Source of the DNA: Chlamydomonas reinhardtii
Taxonomy: Eukaryota > Chlorophyta > Chlorophyceae > Chlamydomonadales > Chlamydomonadaceae
Assembly (NCBI RefSeq): GCF_000002595.2
Contig: NC_057015.1
Span: 5,505,195-5,569,194 of the forward strand
Direction: 5' to 3'
DNA: 64,000 nucleotides
How positions within the stretch are numbered: the stretch's first letter is position 1; every line of letters begins with the position of its first letter. Of the stretch, positions 22,972-33,083 are shown piece by piece. A program made the translations under genes and the position numbers. Under the pieces are notes generated by a model that made no database searches, was not told where the DNA came from, and saw only the letters and a program-made list of their open reading frames with translations.

Positions 22972-23493
22972 GCTGCAGGCGCAGCACAGGATATGAACTG
23001 GCCCTCGGCTACTTGCCCGGTGATGGCTGAGAGTAAGTATTACGTGATGTTATGAAAAGGCTCATTGCCTGCCAAATGTGATGGGACTGTGGTCCAGAAT
23101 GGCCCCTTGTTCATTGGCGCTCTTCATTGTTTTGGCTGTGTGCAGCAACTGTGTGAGGCATCCTTGGTGTGGAGTACGAGCATAAGATAAGCCGTGAATC
23201 GAGGTGAAATCATAATGTCTATTTATTGGTAGTGATCGCGTGACCCGGAAACGCAGGAATTATGTCGGGAGGGGGTGGGGCATGCCAAATGCGCTCGAGG
23301 TGGGGGGTCAGGCATCGCTGGCGTGTCGGCAGTTATAAACGAAGGACCTGCGAGTTGTCTTTTAGTTATGATGAGATATAGATAAATTGCTAGGCTTTAC
23401 GTTTCCAGTTTCTGGCGCCTCACAAGCTTGAAGGATCGATTTCAAATATAGTTGTTGGGCTTGGCGAACAGCGCGGCAAAGAGTGCACAAGAT
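22972..23493. other. Intergenic spacer after the ferroxidase
   Basis: It holds the 3' UTR of the ferroxidase and, in its AT-rich last 100 bases, probably the promoter of the monooxygenase gene. No TGTAA, repeat or exon-like ORF was seen. Confidence 0.5.
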
Positions 23494-26401
23494 ATGCTTA
23501 CGCTACATAGTAGTAATTTAAGTACCGTAGGCAAGAGGTCTCGCCTAAGCAGCGAGGCATGTCGCGCATCAGTTGCGAGCAGGGGCAGGCTTGCGGCACG
23601 CGACCGCATGCTGGTCGCCCAAGCTCAGCCACTGCGGGTGGCTATTGTTGGTGGTGGTATTTGCGGTCCAACACTGGCGGCACTGATGGCCCGCGAGCTG
23701 CGTGACCCCTCAGTGCTGGCCGGGGGTGTGGATGTGCACCTATTCGAGCAGAGGGATGATTCCGAGGACAGGGTAGGACCTTGGTGGACTGGGCGGACTA
23801 TGTCATGGAAGCATAGCACTTTCCAGCTGGTGCCATACCCCTGGCAGTTCTGAAAGTCACGTGGCAGGGTGGCAGCTCTGTAAGTAACATCGGGACACGT
23901 TAGGCAGTGCCAGCAGGTGCCAGATCGTCCATACGACCCCTTCCCGCACTCAACTAAAGTAGCACCCACCTCCTGTGATTGGCGCTTTGTAGGCTGGCGG
24001 TGGCATCAGCCTGGCCCCTAACGGCATGCGGGTGCTGTCACGCCTTGGCCTGACGGAAGCGCTGACAGGCCAGGCGGGCGAGGAGCTACTGGACTTCAAC
24101 TTGCTGGACTCAGCCGGGGAGACCATTGTGTCGTTCAAGCAGCGGTGAGGATGGGACGTACGCTGGGTCAAAGCTCGGCATTGCCGCACAATTGCATGAG
24201 CAGCGGCGCCCGCTGCCGCTAAGTACTGACCAGCGCGGCGTGGGGCACACCAGGCAACGCAAGCACACGCACCGCTTCCCAGCAGCCGCGCCCCACATGC
24301 AACAGACAGCCTTTGACTGACTGGGACAGCCTTCTGAACTTGGCTGCTAATCATAACCAGCCAGTGGCCTTAAAACCTTGGCTCCAGGGCACGTGAGCGA
24401 TACGGCCACCCTGCGGCGGGCTTCCGGCGTTACCGGCTGAGGGCGGCGCTGCTTGAGGCGGCGAGGAGGGAGCCGGGCGTCACGCTGCATTCCGGGCACC
24501 GACTGGGTGAGTGCATGCGGACGTGTTTGTCACCACGCACATATATGTGCATGTGTGTGCATGCAGTACGCAAGGGTAGGACTGTGTGACGCTAAAGGTG
24601 GCCATGTGCATACGCATGGCCATGCATGCACACCCTGTGTGTTTCCCCTGCCCTACCCGCTCTGCGCCAACCCTGTGCAGTGTCTTTGGACTGTGGTGAA
24701 TCGGCGGCCTCCACTGCTGCTGCGCGGCCTGCTACGCTGGTGTTCGAGAATGGCGCTTCCTTCACCGCAGACCTGGTGGTGGGCTGTGACGGCATACGGT
24801 CGCGTGTGCGGGCCGCTGTGCGCGGGGCAGGCGAACCGCCGCCAAGGTGCGATATGCCCGCGTGTGTTTGCTCCCCGCACGCTGCTGCCGCAAAGCACCA
24901 CGCGCTGTCACTTATCGGCGCTGCACGCTTTACATGTGCTGGTGACTCAAGTGACACGTGTGTTCGCATGCCGTCGCCGTTTGCACGAACCTGCAGGTAC
25001 ACGGGTACGGAGGAGGTCATCTGCGTGACACGTGCCCGCAATGAGGACCTGGTGGCGCGCAGTGGCCTCAACCTCATCCTGGGCAGCGGGCCGCGCCAGT
25101 TCGGCACTTACGGCGTGGGGTCCGAGTGCATGTGGTTCGCATCGCGCAGGTGCGTGATCCTACACACTTGGATGGGTGCTATGCATGCTGTGTCCCGGCA
25201 CACAGAGGTAGATGTGCCCTGGGTGTGCCCGCCATGCGTGTGCCGCCTGCAACCCTGGACGACAGACGGCCCGAGAGCCGGGACTCATGGGGTGCCATCA
25301 AGACGCCACAGGAGCAGGAGGCGGTGCGACAGGAGCTGCTGGAGGAATTCAAGTGCGCCGCGGGGAGGGGGTAGTTTATTCCCAACTAGATCAAGAGCCG
25401 GCGGTGGGGTCGGGGGCCCTGCTGATATTGTATGAGGGCCGTTGGGCACTAGGAGGCCATGCCCTTCTAGCTATCCCGCACCAACAATTGCAGAACATGG
25501 TTTGATACAGAATTGTAGCCACGCACTCCCACCACCGCCACACGCCAGCAGGGGCTGGACGCTGGTGGAGCAGCTGGTGCAGCGGGACGTGGACATCATG
25601 ATGCGTGTGCGTGCGGGCCCCCGGTTACTGCGTTGTGTGTACTTGTCTCCATGGGTGTGTGTGACCGCCCCGCATCCAGAGGCAGGCACGCAGACATGCC
25701 CACACTGCACCCACAGCTATGTATTTGGCTTGCGGCGGCCTATTATGTACTGCCCCTGCACAGGTGGGTATCTATGACCGGCCCGCCGTGTCTGACTGGG
25801 TGCGGGGCGTCGTGACGCTGGCAGGGGACGCCGCCAGCCCCATCCCGCCCAACCTCGGCCAGGGTGGCAACAAGGCTCTGGAGGACGCGGGTGTGCTTGT
25901 GGGCTGCATGAAGCGGTGCGTGCCTCGCTGCGTTAGGGGCGTCGTCATCTGGGCTGCATGCATGTATGCTACCTAGCAGGCAGCGCGGCGCCTGCGCGCG
26001 GGCCTCAGACATCGACCCTCCTAGATACTAGCTAGTACCGGCAGGGGTTGGGACAGGTTGGGAAGGCCACGTTTGGTACATTGAAGGCACAGTGCCCTCC
26101 AGGGGTGCGACATGCCCCCATGGTGTATTAGGGCCATCCGTGCCTCTCAATGCCCCCACACAGGCTGCGGGGCGACGTGCCGGCAGCTCTGCAGCTCTAC
26201 CAGCGGCTGCGGGTGCCACGAGCCGCTGCGCTCCTGGGAGACACGCGTGCGGGCGGAGAGGTGTCAGGCCTGGACAGCCCCTTCTTCATCGCCGTGCGCA
26301 ACACGCTGCTGCGAGCCTTCGTCGGCATCACCGGTGGCTTGCCGCTGGGGTGGCTATGGTCATATGACACGGAAAGGGTGGTGCGAGAGGCTAGGCTGTA
26401 G
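23494..26401 (+). CDS. FAD-dependent monooxygenase (salicylate hydroxylase/zeaxanthin epoxidase-like)
   Basis: Exons 23494-23772, 23993-24144, 24388-24506, 24681-24846, 24997-25149, 25206-25352, 25552-25606, 25764-25915 and 26164-26401 give 486 residues. The first ATG of the open frame is at 23494, and the following 45 residues (MLTLHSSNLSTVGKRSR onward) are Ser/Arg/Ala-rich like a chloroplast transit peptide. The class A flavin monooxygenase motifs are in order: GxGxxG dinucleotide fold VAIVGGGICGPTLA (about 52), AGGGISLAPNGMRVL, DG motif VVGCDGIRSRVR (about 217), and GD motif TLAGDAASPIPPNLGQGG (about 374). The enzyme would use NAD(P)H and O2 to hydroxylate or epoxidise a small, perhaps aromatic or terpenoid, substrate that I cannot identify. 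The acceptor at 25206 is the least certain junction. Confidence 0.85.
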
Positions 26402-26600
26402 CACACGACCCGTTTGAGGGGTAAGCCGCTCCGCGCCTGTTCAATTCATCGCCTTGCGCAGCGCGCAATAATCGTCGGGGCTCAGGGCTGCTTCGCAGGC
26501 AGCCAGAGCTAGAACGCGGCTTCCTGCTGCTTTTAGGGTGGTCTGGCATTCCTGACACAGGCTGCTTCAGAGCCGCTCAGCCTCTGGAGGGATCTGCACA

Positions 26601-26652
26601 GGCCTCTGAAGGGCTCTGAAGGGCTCTGGAGGGTTCTGGAGGGCTTTGGAGG
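26601..26652 (+). repeat. 10-base minisatellite (GGGCTCTGGA-type), five units
   Basis: Five consecutive 10-base units that differ at one to three positions run from 26601: GGCCTCTGAA, GGGCTCTGAA, GGGCTCTGGA, GGGTTCTGGA, GGGCTTTGGA. A related CCTCTGGAGG lies just upstream at 26581. Confidence 0.85.
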
Positions 26653-27334
26653 TTGGTAGCGCGCATGCTTGGCGGGCAAGTACCCAGTTGGCCCACTATC
26701 CAGTTGTGGCAACCCACGCCATGCCAAAAGCCAGTCGAGTCGGGTATTACGGAGTTAACGAAGTCCAGACGTTGAATGTTTTCTGGCCCGGACCACTGGT
26801 CTTGCAAGGAGGGGATCGCACGCGAGATCGTGCCCACCCTGTTACCCCCGCTTGATTCGCGTGGTCGTGCCGTTTTTTACGTTTTTACTTTGGCTCTCAC
26901 TACTACTCGCATTGCACGTTTGCTTGTATGTCTGTGCCGCCTGTTTGCCGTTTGAGTCCGCCACGCCTTACTGCCGCTCGCCCATTTCCTGTGTGTGCTT
27001 CCCCCTGCGCGCGCGGCTCTGGCGTGGCTTGCATTGCTGAGCGATTAGGTGAGTTCGCGGGGTCCCGGTTTCGCGCCGCAGCAGCTAAGCTAGCCACCTA
27101 GACGCATGCACTCAGCTTCTTTACCAACGAGCCTTACCTATCACCACTACTACTCCAGACTACTTGCTTTCAATAGGAACTTAGTATTTTAGCGTTAGCC
27201 GCCACGGAAACACGGGGGAACCAGCAGCCTGCCGCTGGCGAAACAACGGTATGGAATGCGTCGCGTGTGCCCGCTGTACCTCTGGACGTCGGCACTTCAC
27301 TTCATATTTGATACACACCATCCCATGGATGGCT

Positions 27335-27360
27335 ACCCCCCCCCCCCACACACACACACA
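27335..27360 (+). repeat. Poly-C followed by (CA)n
   Basis: Thirteen C residues are followed by a (CA)n run. Simple-sequence tract in intergenic DNA. Confidence 0.85.
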
Positions 27361-27905
27361 GAATGTTTGGCAGGCCGGCAGCACTGCACCACAGCCCAGC
27401 AGGCGTACACTTAACATGGACCACAACCCAGCCCAAGCCCAGCCGTCCACAGACCACCAGCACTTACTGGCATTCACCACTAGCCCACGTACCCCGCAGC
27501 GCTTTAGCACCTTTAACAGCCGCGAGAGGAAGGCACGGATGCCGCGTGCCTGTGGCAAGCTGGGTCAGTCGCTGGGCTACTCCAATCAGGTTATTTGACT
27601 GAGCGCGGCTCAGTCTGAGCCCGGCACGCAAGCGGCCTGCGCGCCGGAGGAGAACATGGGCTGCACCAGCACACAAGTGGGCACCGGCAAGTTCCCAATC
27701 CAGCACCGGCAAGGCGTGAGAAGTGGCACAGTGCACCATGCAGTGGATGGATGTATGGGCGCGAGGGCACCTAGGCCCGAGTGGCTTCACCGGTACTCCG
27801 GGCGGCCGCAGCTGCTGAGGGGCAGGGCCGCCAGCAGGAGCAGGAGCGCGCTTGATGAATGACCGTGCGCGTGCTGAAAGAAGAGAGGCGCCTACAGCTG
27901 GATTG

Positions 27906-28110
27906 GAGGATGGATAAGCCCACAGAGGCTTGATGAGGTTCCGCATGTGTTGCTGGCCTCTATCTGCAAATAGGAACCAGCATCTGCCGAGAAGTGAGAG
28001 GCGTTGTTACTGCTGCAATCATGGCGTTGAGGATGAACGCCACGCGTACCCTTTTGACATAAGAAAAAGTTACGGTACGGACTTCCCTGTGGCAATATGC
28101 AACAGACCAT
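27906..28110 (+). mobile_element. Remnant of a LINE reverse-transcriptase C-terminal zinc knuckle (zf-RVT-like)
   Basis: A short plus-strand frame reads FRMCCWPLSANRNQHLPR, then SERRCYCCNHGVEDERHAY. This resembles the end of LINE ORF2 proteins, where a helix of the LR..W..E type is followed by CxxC, a GxVEDExH motif and a final Cys. Here the CxxC, VEDE and His are visible and the last Cys is replaced in YPFDI. No reverse-transcriptase core lies upstream and no poly(A) tail was identified, so this is at most a truncated 3' fragment. The match rests on about 35 residues. Confidence 0.4.
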
Positions 28111-28979
28111 GAATGATGCGGATCAAAACATGCTAGCGATATCTGGGCTAGACGTAACAAGCTTCTGAGGTTGAGAGATTCTGCCTTGCGTGTGCATGAA
28201 GCTCACAACAATGCTAATATGAGAGACGAGGAGCCCTTGCGGCTCGGTTAGTCTCGTTACAGGTTCAGGGTCGCACACTTCCAACCCTGAAACACATCAT
28301 CATCAGTTGTCTGCCGACCTTCACCAAACCGTGCATTGTGTCTGCGCAAAAAGCGTGTCTCAGCTGCTACACCGCGAGACGAAGCCAAGCCGAAGCCCGC
28401 CAAAGCCCCACCAGCGCGTAGCAAACCGCGTCTGCGCACGAAGCCTGGGCTACAGCACCTAACGTAAAACCAGGTACTCCAGACACATAGCCTGGCGACG
28501 CCCAATCAAACGCAAGGCCAGTACAAAAAACCAGCACGAAACAACCAAAAACCGTAGCCCAGGCACCCGACGCCTACACCCCAAAGGCAGGGTTAAGGCG
28601 AGGGAGGCGGGGAGTCCACATCATCAGGTAGCACCAGCAGGCAGTTCCCAGGACCCCGCGCAAGGAACGGGTGCTGAGAGGGCACCGCGTCCCAGCCTTT
28701 CGGGCAACAAAAGACTCAGCCGACCCCAGAAGTCGGAGATAGCCGATACACTAAAACGCAGCACTTGGGGCGACGTCAAAGCCCGACCCGCATGTCCCCC
28801 AGCCGTGACCACCTGCTGCCGACCCAGACCCAGACACCATGGCGCTGTAATTGAACATGGCATTGATGGCGTCAATCGTACCTCCCTGTCCTAAGTATTG
28901 TGCGCTTAGCCTATGTACGCGCCCGCGTCTGGCTAACCCCGTGCAGCGTGGTCCGACACGCGCAATTCCACACCCAACC

Positions 28980-29003
28980 ACACACACACACACACACACA
29001 CAC
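28980..29003 (+). repeat. (CA)n microsatellite
   Basis: A run of about twelve CA dinucleotides in intergenic DNA. Confidence 0.9.
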
Positions 29004-29305
29004 GCAAACCACTCCGCGAAGCAGTATTGTAATCCTACAAAGCAATCATGGTACAAACCTCATAGCTATGCATGCAGGCCGCAGCCGACAGGTGCGCATG
29101 AGTTTACTTGCGATATAACATGAATGCATGAAAGACGGCGGCACGTCGACAGCAGCGGCATGGCAAACCACACGATCGACATCCACAGAAACACACAAAA
29201 CTCGCCAGGCAGTCGGGCTTGACCAACCCGCTGTCCCACTGATATTGGTACATTTATGCATGCGCAGACAGCTAGCCGCGCCCATACATCATGGTAATAT
29301 ATTGG

Positions 29306-30524
29306 CTAGCAGCCACCCCCCGCTGTCAGCGCCTCGGCCTCAGTGTTTCCACCTCCGGACGGCCGGATATGCAACCCCCAGCAAACAGCCGCGACCAGCC
29401 CTTTCCACTGCTCGCACTTGAGCCACACCGCCAGCACGAACGCTCCACACTTCTGGGCCGCCACCAGGAAGCGCCAGGACAAGAGCGACATGCACATACG
29501 GTAGCGAACCTCAAGTCGGCCATCAGCCACGTCAGGTTGGCGCTCGTGTCGGGCTGGAGGCATCCGGCCGTGCCAGACCGCCTTCACCACCACTGCTGAA
29601 AGGATGACTAGGATGACCAGTGTTGCAGCCAGCGGCCAGCTGTCGCCAAGCGCGGTCAGCGTGCCAATACCGGTGGTCAGCGGAACCCACAACACGAGCC
29701 ATAGCAGCGCCCGCACAGCAAGCTGCGCACACCGCAAGACCGCCGTGAAGCACGCCCACCAGAACGCCTCGCGCGCCGTGTCAGCACCAGCCCACACCGC
29801 CGCTGACAGGCCAGCCCACGCCGCTGCCCACATCCGCCGCGTTGTGTCAGCGGCGAGGCGCCAGTACCGCGCGCCCAGCAGCGCCAGTACAGCCAGCGCC
29901 ACAGGCGCCACGCCTCCCAGCCATCCGAATCTCCACGCGCACACCCACACGATGCACACAAGCGCGCCACAATCCCAACTAGTCAGGACATCTTCTTCTT
30001 GATAGGCACCTCGGTCAGGTACTGCACAGCAGGTAGGCCAAGTTTGCAAGAGGAGGAGCAGGAGGAGCGGGTCAGGACGGGCCCGTCAGCGCCACATGCA
30101 TGTAGCTAGACCGGTGCACACCAGCATAAGCAGTACAGGCATCTGCATGCATGTTCACCACCATGCGCACAATGCGCATGGAAGTCAACACGCTATGCTC
30201 TAATAACTGGCAAGCACACGCATGCCAACACCCGTTGCCGCGGCAAGGCGCTGTCTGCAAGAGAGCCACCACCTGGTTTATGGCCCTGCTTACCGCAGCC
30301 CAGCTCTGCTCCAGCTGGTTCCAGTCAACTGTTGAGACTGGGAAAGGCCAGGTCGCCCTGTTGTCAGTCAGCGCCTCCTTCAAGGCCTCCAGCGCCTGCT
30401 TCGTCGTGGCCGCCTGCTCCTCCAGCACCTCCTTCAGCGTCTCATTGAGGGTGGCCGCCTGCCCCTCCAGCGCCTGCTTCGTCGTGGCCGCCTGCCCCTC
30501 CAGCACCTCCTTCGGCGCCGCCAT
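29306..30524 (-). CDS. Hypothetical membrane protein with N-terminal coiled-coil repeats (uncertain model)
   Basis: Two adjoining minus-strand blocks look coding. The block from the ATG at 30524 to about 30250 reads MAAPKEVLEGQAATTKQALE, then GQAATLNETL, then KEVLEEQAATTKQALE and ALKEAL. This is a coiled coil built from near-identical 16-residue segments. It is followed by WPFPVSTVDWNQLEQSWAAV. The block at about 30020-29306 encodes some 230 residues with several hydrophobic segments (ALVCIVWVCAWRFGWLGG, VAPVALAVLALLGARYW, LWLVLWVPLTTGIGTL, AATLVILVILSAVVVKAVW). An intron near 30250-30030 would join them, but I could not fix its borders. A further 5' exon may start near 30742 (MRFGNAWMPNEDALVSVV). 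I do not recognise the family. It looks like a multipass membrane protein with a soluble coiled-coil head. Confidence 0.4.
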
Positions 30525-31011
30525 GGTGATTGGCGGCTGCGCATCAGCATTTGGCGTGGCGGAGCCTGCAGCATGCGCCGCAAAGGGACCAGATCAGCAG
30601 GGTGGCTGCAGCTCCCACACCACATCTTTAGGCTGCCCTCGCGGCTCAGAGCAGGCTGGTGACTCGCATCAACTGCGCTTAGCTCCGTCACGACGCTAAC
30701 GAGCGCGTCCTCGTTCGGCATCCAAGCGTTCCCAAAACGCATGCGGGCGTCTCAACGAGATTAAACCGCAGTCCAAAGCGGCACTTTTGGCCACCAGCCG
30801 CGACTCTATGCGCAAACCCCCACTCACCAGCTCTTGTTATGCCCAGGCCAGCCGCCGCGTCTGCACAACGTGAGAGCGATCACAAGGCAATGCAGGTAGT
30901 TAGCATCGCCAGGGGGGAACGAAACACGCCCCGCCAACAAGGGCCAGAGCCCGAGGGCTGCGAAGCTCTGGCGGATGCAGGTACACCCCTCATCGACACG
31001 TTGAGCCTAGC
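30525..31011. other. Spacer with a possible upstream exon of the membrane-protein gene
   Basis: The segment 30742-30600 on the minus strand could be a 5' exon of the preceding gene: a CAG acceptor at about 30579-30577 would lead in frame into the ATG at 30524. From 30743 to 31011 I see nothing gene-like. Confidence 0.3.
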
Positions 31012-31467
31012 CTAGGCTACTCGGAGCCAGCCTCTTGAACTCCCCTGGTCGCAGCCCTTGTCCCCTCTCGATACTTTCCTTCCACCTCTCCGCACCCCTC
31101 TCCGCGTCCGGGGCCTCGCCCCAACCTCAAGAAATTCAGCAGGAGGCCCTCGGTTTGCATTTGCTCGGCTTCCGCATTTGCGACCTGTGACCCCCAAAGC
31201 ACCAAATACAACGCCACTCGAGCAAACAAGCGGTCAAGAGCCAGTCGCACACAATCGGGGTCGCGCATGCCCTCGTGCGAGCACCCACTGACCTTCCTGG
31301 CGAAGGATCTCCTTTATTGCCTCTGCAGCCACGTCTGGTAAGCCCGAGACAAGCAGCGAGGCCTCCTCCTGAGATTTCCGCAGAAGCAAGACGCGCGCCT
31401 TGCCTTTCTCCGCCGTTGACAAGCCAGGAAGGCCGTCCAGCGCTGCGACCCAGCTTCGTCCAGCCAT
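31012..31467 (-). CDS. Small hypothetical protein with basic Arg/Gly-rich tail (two exons)
   Basis: An ATG at 31467 opens MAGRSWVAALDGLPGLSTAE, followed by KGKARVLLLRKSQEEASLL and VSGLPDVAAEAIKEILRQE, which has the look of a compact helical domain. A good donor (AAG/GTCAGT) at about 31291 and an acceptor (TCACAG) at about 31188 join it in phase to RKCGSRANANRGPPAEFLE and an Arg/Gly-rich tail ending at 31012. The total is about 118 residues. No family is recognised. Without transcript support this could also be a chance reading. Confidence 0.35.
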
Positions 31468-31693
31468 TTGACGGTCACGCGTGGTTCGCACTTCGCAGAC
31501 GTTTCGGTATGGCTAGGATTGCAGTTGTGGAACAGCTAGCGTTATCAACAGTGGAGCCGGATGTTTGGTCTTGGGCGCTGAGGAACATGTACCAAACAAA
31601 TTGTTGGTAGGCGTATAAGTACAGGATTTTTTGTCCCATTACTGGGACCGTCGACTTGAGCACGTTTTGAAATCGTAGTTACACGCATACTAT

Positions 31694-32628
31694 TTACCCT
31701 CTGATTATTTCTACTAGGCACCGACAGTCCGTGTCGTTCGGAGTGCCGTGCTGCCCGCCAGCGGTGCACGGAGCCGCACACGGGGTGACGTTCCGGCGAG
31801 ATGGAGGGCCCGTGCATTTGCCCTTTGACCTGGGGTTGCTGCAGGCCCTGCACGGCAGGGGCCCAGTGCAGGGAATGCGCACGTTGTAGGAGCCGCGGCC
31901 GCCGCGACTGCCCCCGCCGGCAGGAGGCCGGGCCGCAGACGTCGCACCCGCGCGGGCAACAACCACAGCTGGGGCTGCAGCTGCGGCCGCAGTGCCGCCG
32001 CTGCGGGGCACAGGACCACGTGCGGAGAGGGGCACCCGCGCCAGCATTACAACCAGACCCACTAAGCCAGGCCAAGCCATACCGTGACGTCGGCGGCATA
32101 CATGTATGTACAGAGCCGCCTCGCCCAACCCAACTGCTTCGCACACACCTGGCGCGCGAAGCCCTCCTCCTGGCAGACGTGTGTGCACCCAGTCCCCACC
32201 CACCGCGCCCGTTCCCAGCTTCGCACTCACCCGCCACCTTACTAGTGCACATAATGCTGTCGTTGTCGCTGTCCACGTCCATCGGTCCATGTCGATGACG
32301 ACCACGTGGGCGTCCGCAGCCCGGCGGTGTCCTGCCGGCACTGGGTGGGGTGGGGAGGGCTGATGCTGGGGCAGGTGCGCCGTAAGGTGCATGTAACCTG
32401 TGCCCGGGCCACCGAACCCAAACCCAAACCTGCCCGGCCCCCACCCGCCCATTCCCCTTGCTACCCATTGCAGGAATTCAGGCAGTAAGGCATGGCGGCA
32501 TCAACTCGCACATGCACCCAGGCCCCACCCACCACGCCACACCAGTCCCCAGCGTAGCACTCACCTGCGTGGTTATTTAGCATCGAGGCGAGGGTGAGGG
32601 CTGCTGCTAGGACCTGGACATGTGACAT
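31694..32628 (-). CDS. Hypothetical secreted cysteine-rich protein (uncertain model)
   Basis: The ATG at 32628 opens a short exon reading MSHVQVLAAALTLASMLNNHA, a good signal peptide, ending at a GTGAGT donor (32563-32568). A middle exon at about 32330-32250 (GHRRAADAHVVVIDMDRW) and a last exon at about 32000-31694 can be joined. The last exon encodes a Cys-rich C-terminus: PCTGPLPCRACSNPRSKGKC, then PPSRRNVTPCAAPC and NDTDCRCLVEIIRG, with eight cysteines in about 45 residues. Phase across the last junction is ambiguous. The alternative frame is also Cys-rich but ends less naturally. The family is unknown; secretion is inferred only from the leader. Confidence 0.3.
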
Positions 32629-33083
32629 CGAGTCAGGCAGTCAGTAGTGCCGTTGCTGGCGTCCGTTAACCTTGCTTCTCCTGGGAGCTCCTGCCCTGGG
32701 TTAAGTCGTGATGACCGGGATGGCCGAACTGGACTACTGGAGGTCTGGAGTCTGGAGTCTCTGGACTCTGGAGCAGAGAACTGACTGCCGGTTCCGTGAA
32801 TCCACAGGCACTCGAATTCCATGTGGATCGAGCGAAATACATGTCACGAGCTCCGCCAGCATTTTCCTAGTCAGTATCTATGTTTCTACTTTGAGTTGAG
32901 CTCGATCGAGCCAAGGGGACGGGCCCTGTTGACGTTGAACGGTAGTTTGAAACAACCTCTGTCGCTCACCGCCGCACACACGAGTGCACGAAACTATAAA
33001 TACAAGGGGCCCATAGACCCGCAAATATACGTCATACTATTTTATTCCAACAAGTCCTTGCTTCCGAAGCACAACCTGGGTAA
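32629..33083. promoter_or_regulatory. Divergent intergenic region upstream of the CDCA7-like gene
   Basis: It separates the putative secreted-protein gene (minus) from the CDCA7-like gene (plus). It contains a GGAGTCT-type minisatellite at 32737-32772. The AT-rich last 100 bases, with ACTATAAATAC at 32993-33003, about 80 bases before the ATG, include a plausible TATA box for the plus-strand gene. Confidence 0.45.
32737..32772 (+). repeat. Short CTGGAGT-type minisatellite
   Basis: Five imperfect units built on TCTGGAG/GGAGTCT run between 32737 and 32772 (CTGGAGGTCTGGAGTCTGGA and on). Confidence 0.75.

Larger units (their letters stand above)
26402..29305. other. Gene-poor intergenic stretch
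   Basis: After the monooxygenase stop I find no convincing exon on either strand until the weak gene at 29306. The stretch contains a 10-base minisatellite, a poly-C/(CA)n tract, a LINE-like zinc-knuckle remnant at 27.9-28.1 kb, an 8-base hairpin (TTCAGGGT at 28264-28271 with ACCCTGAA at 28284-28291) and a (CA)n tract near 28980. Base composition drifts to AT-rich patches near 26.85 and 27.15 kb. Confidence 0.55.
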
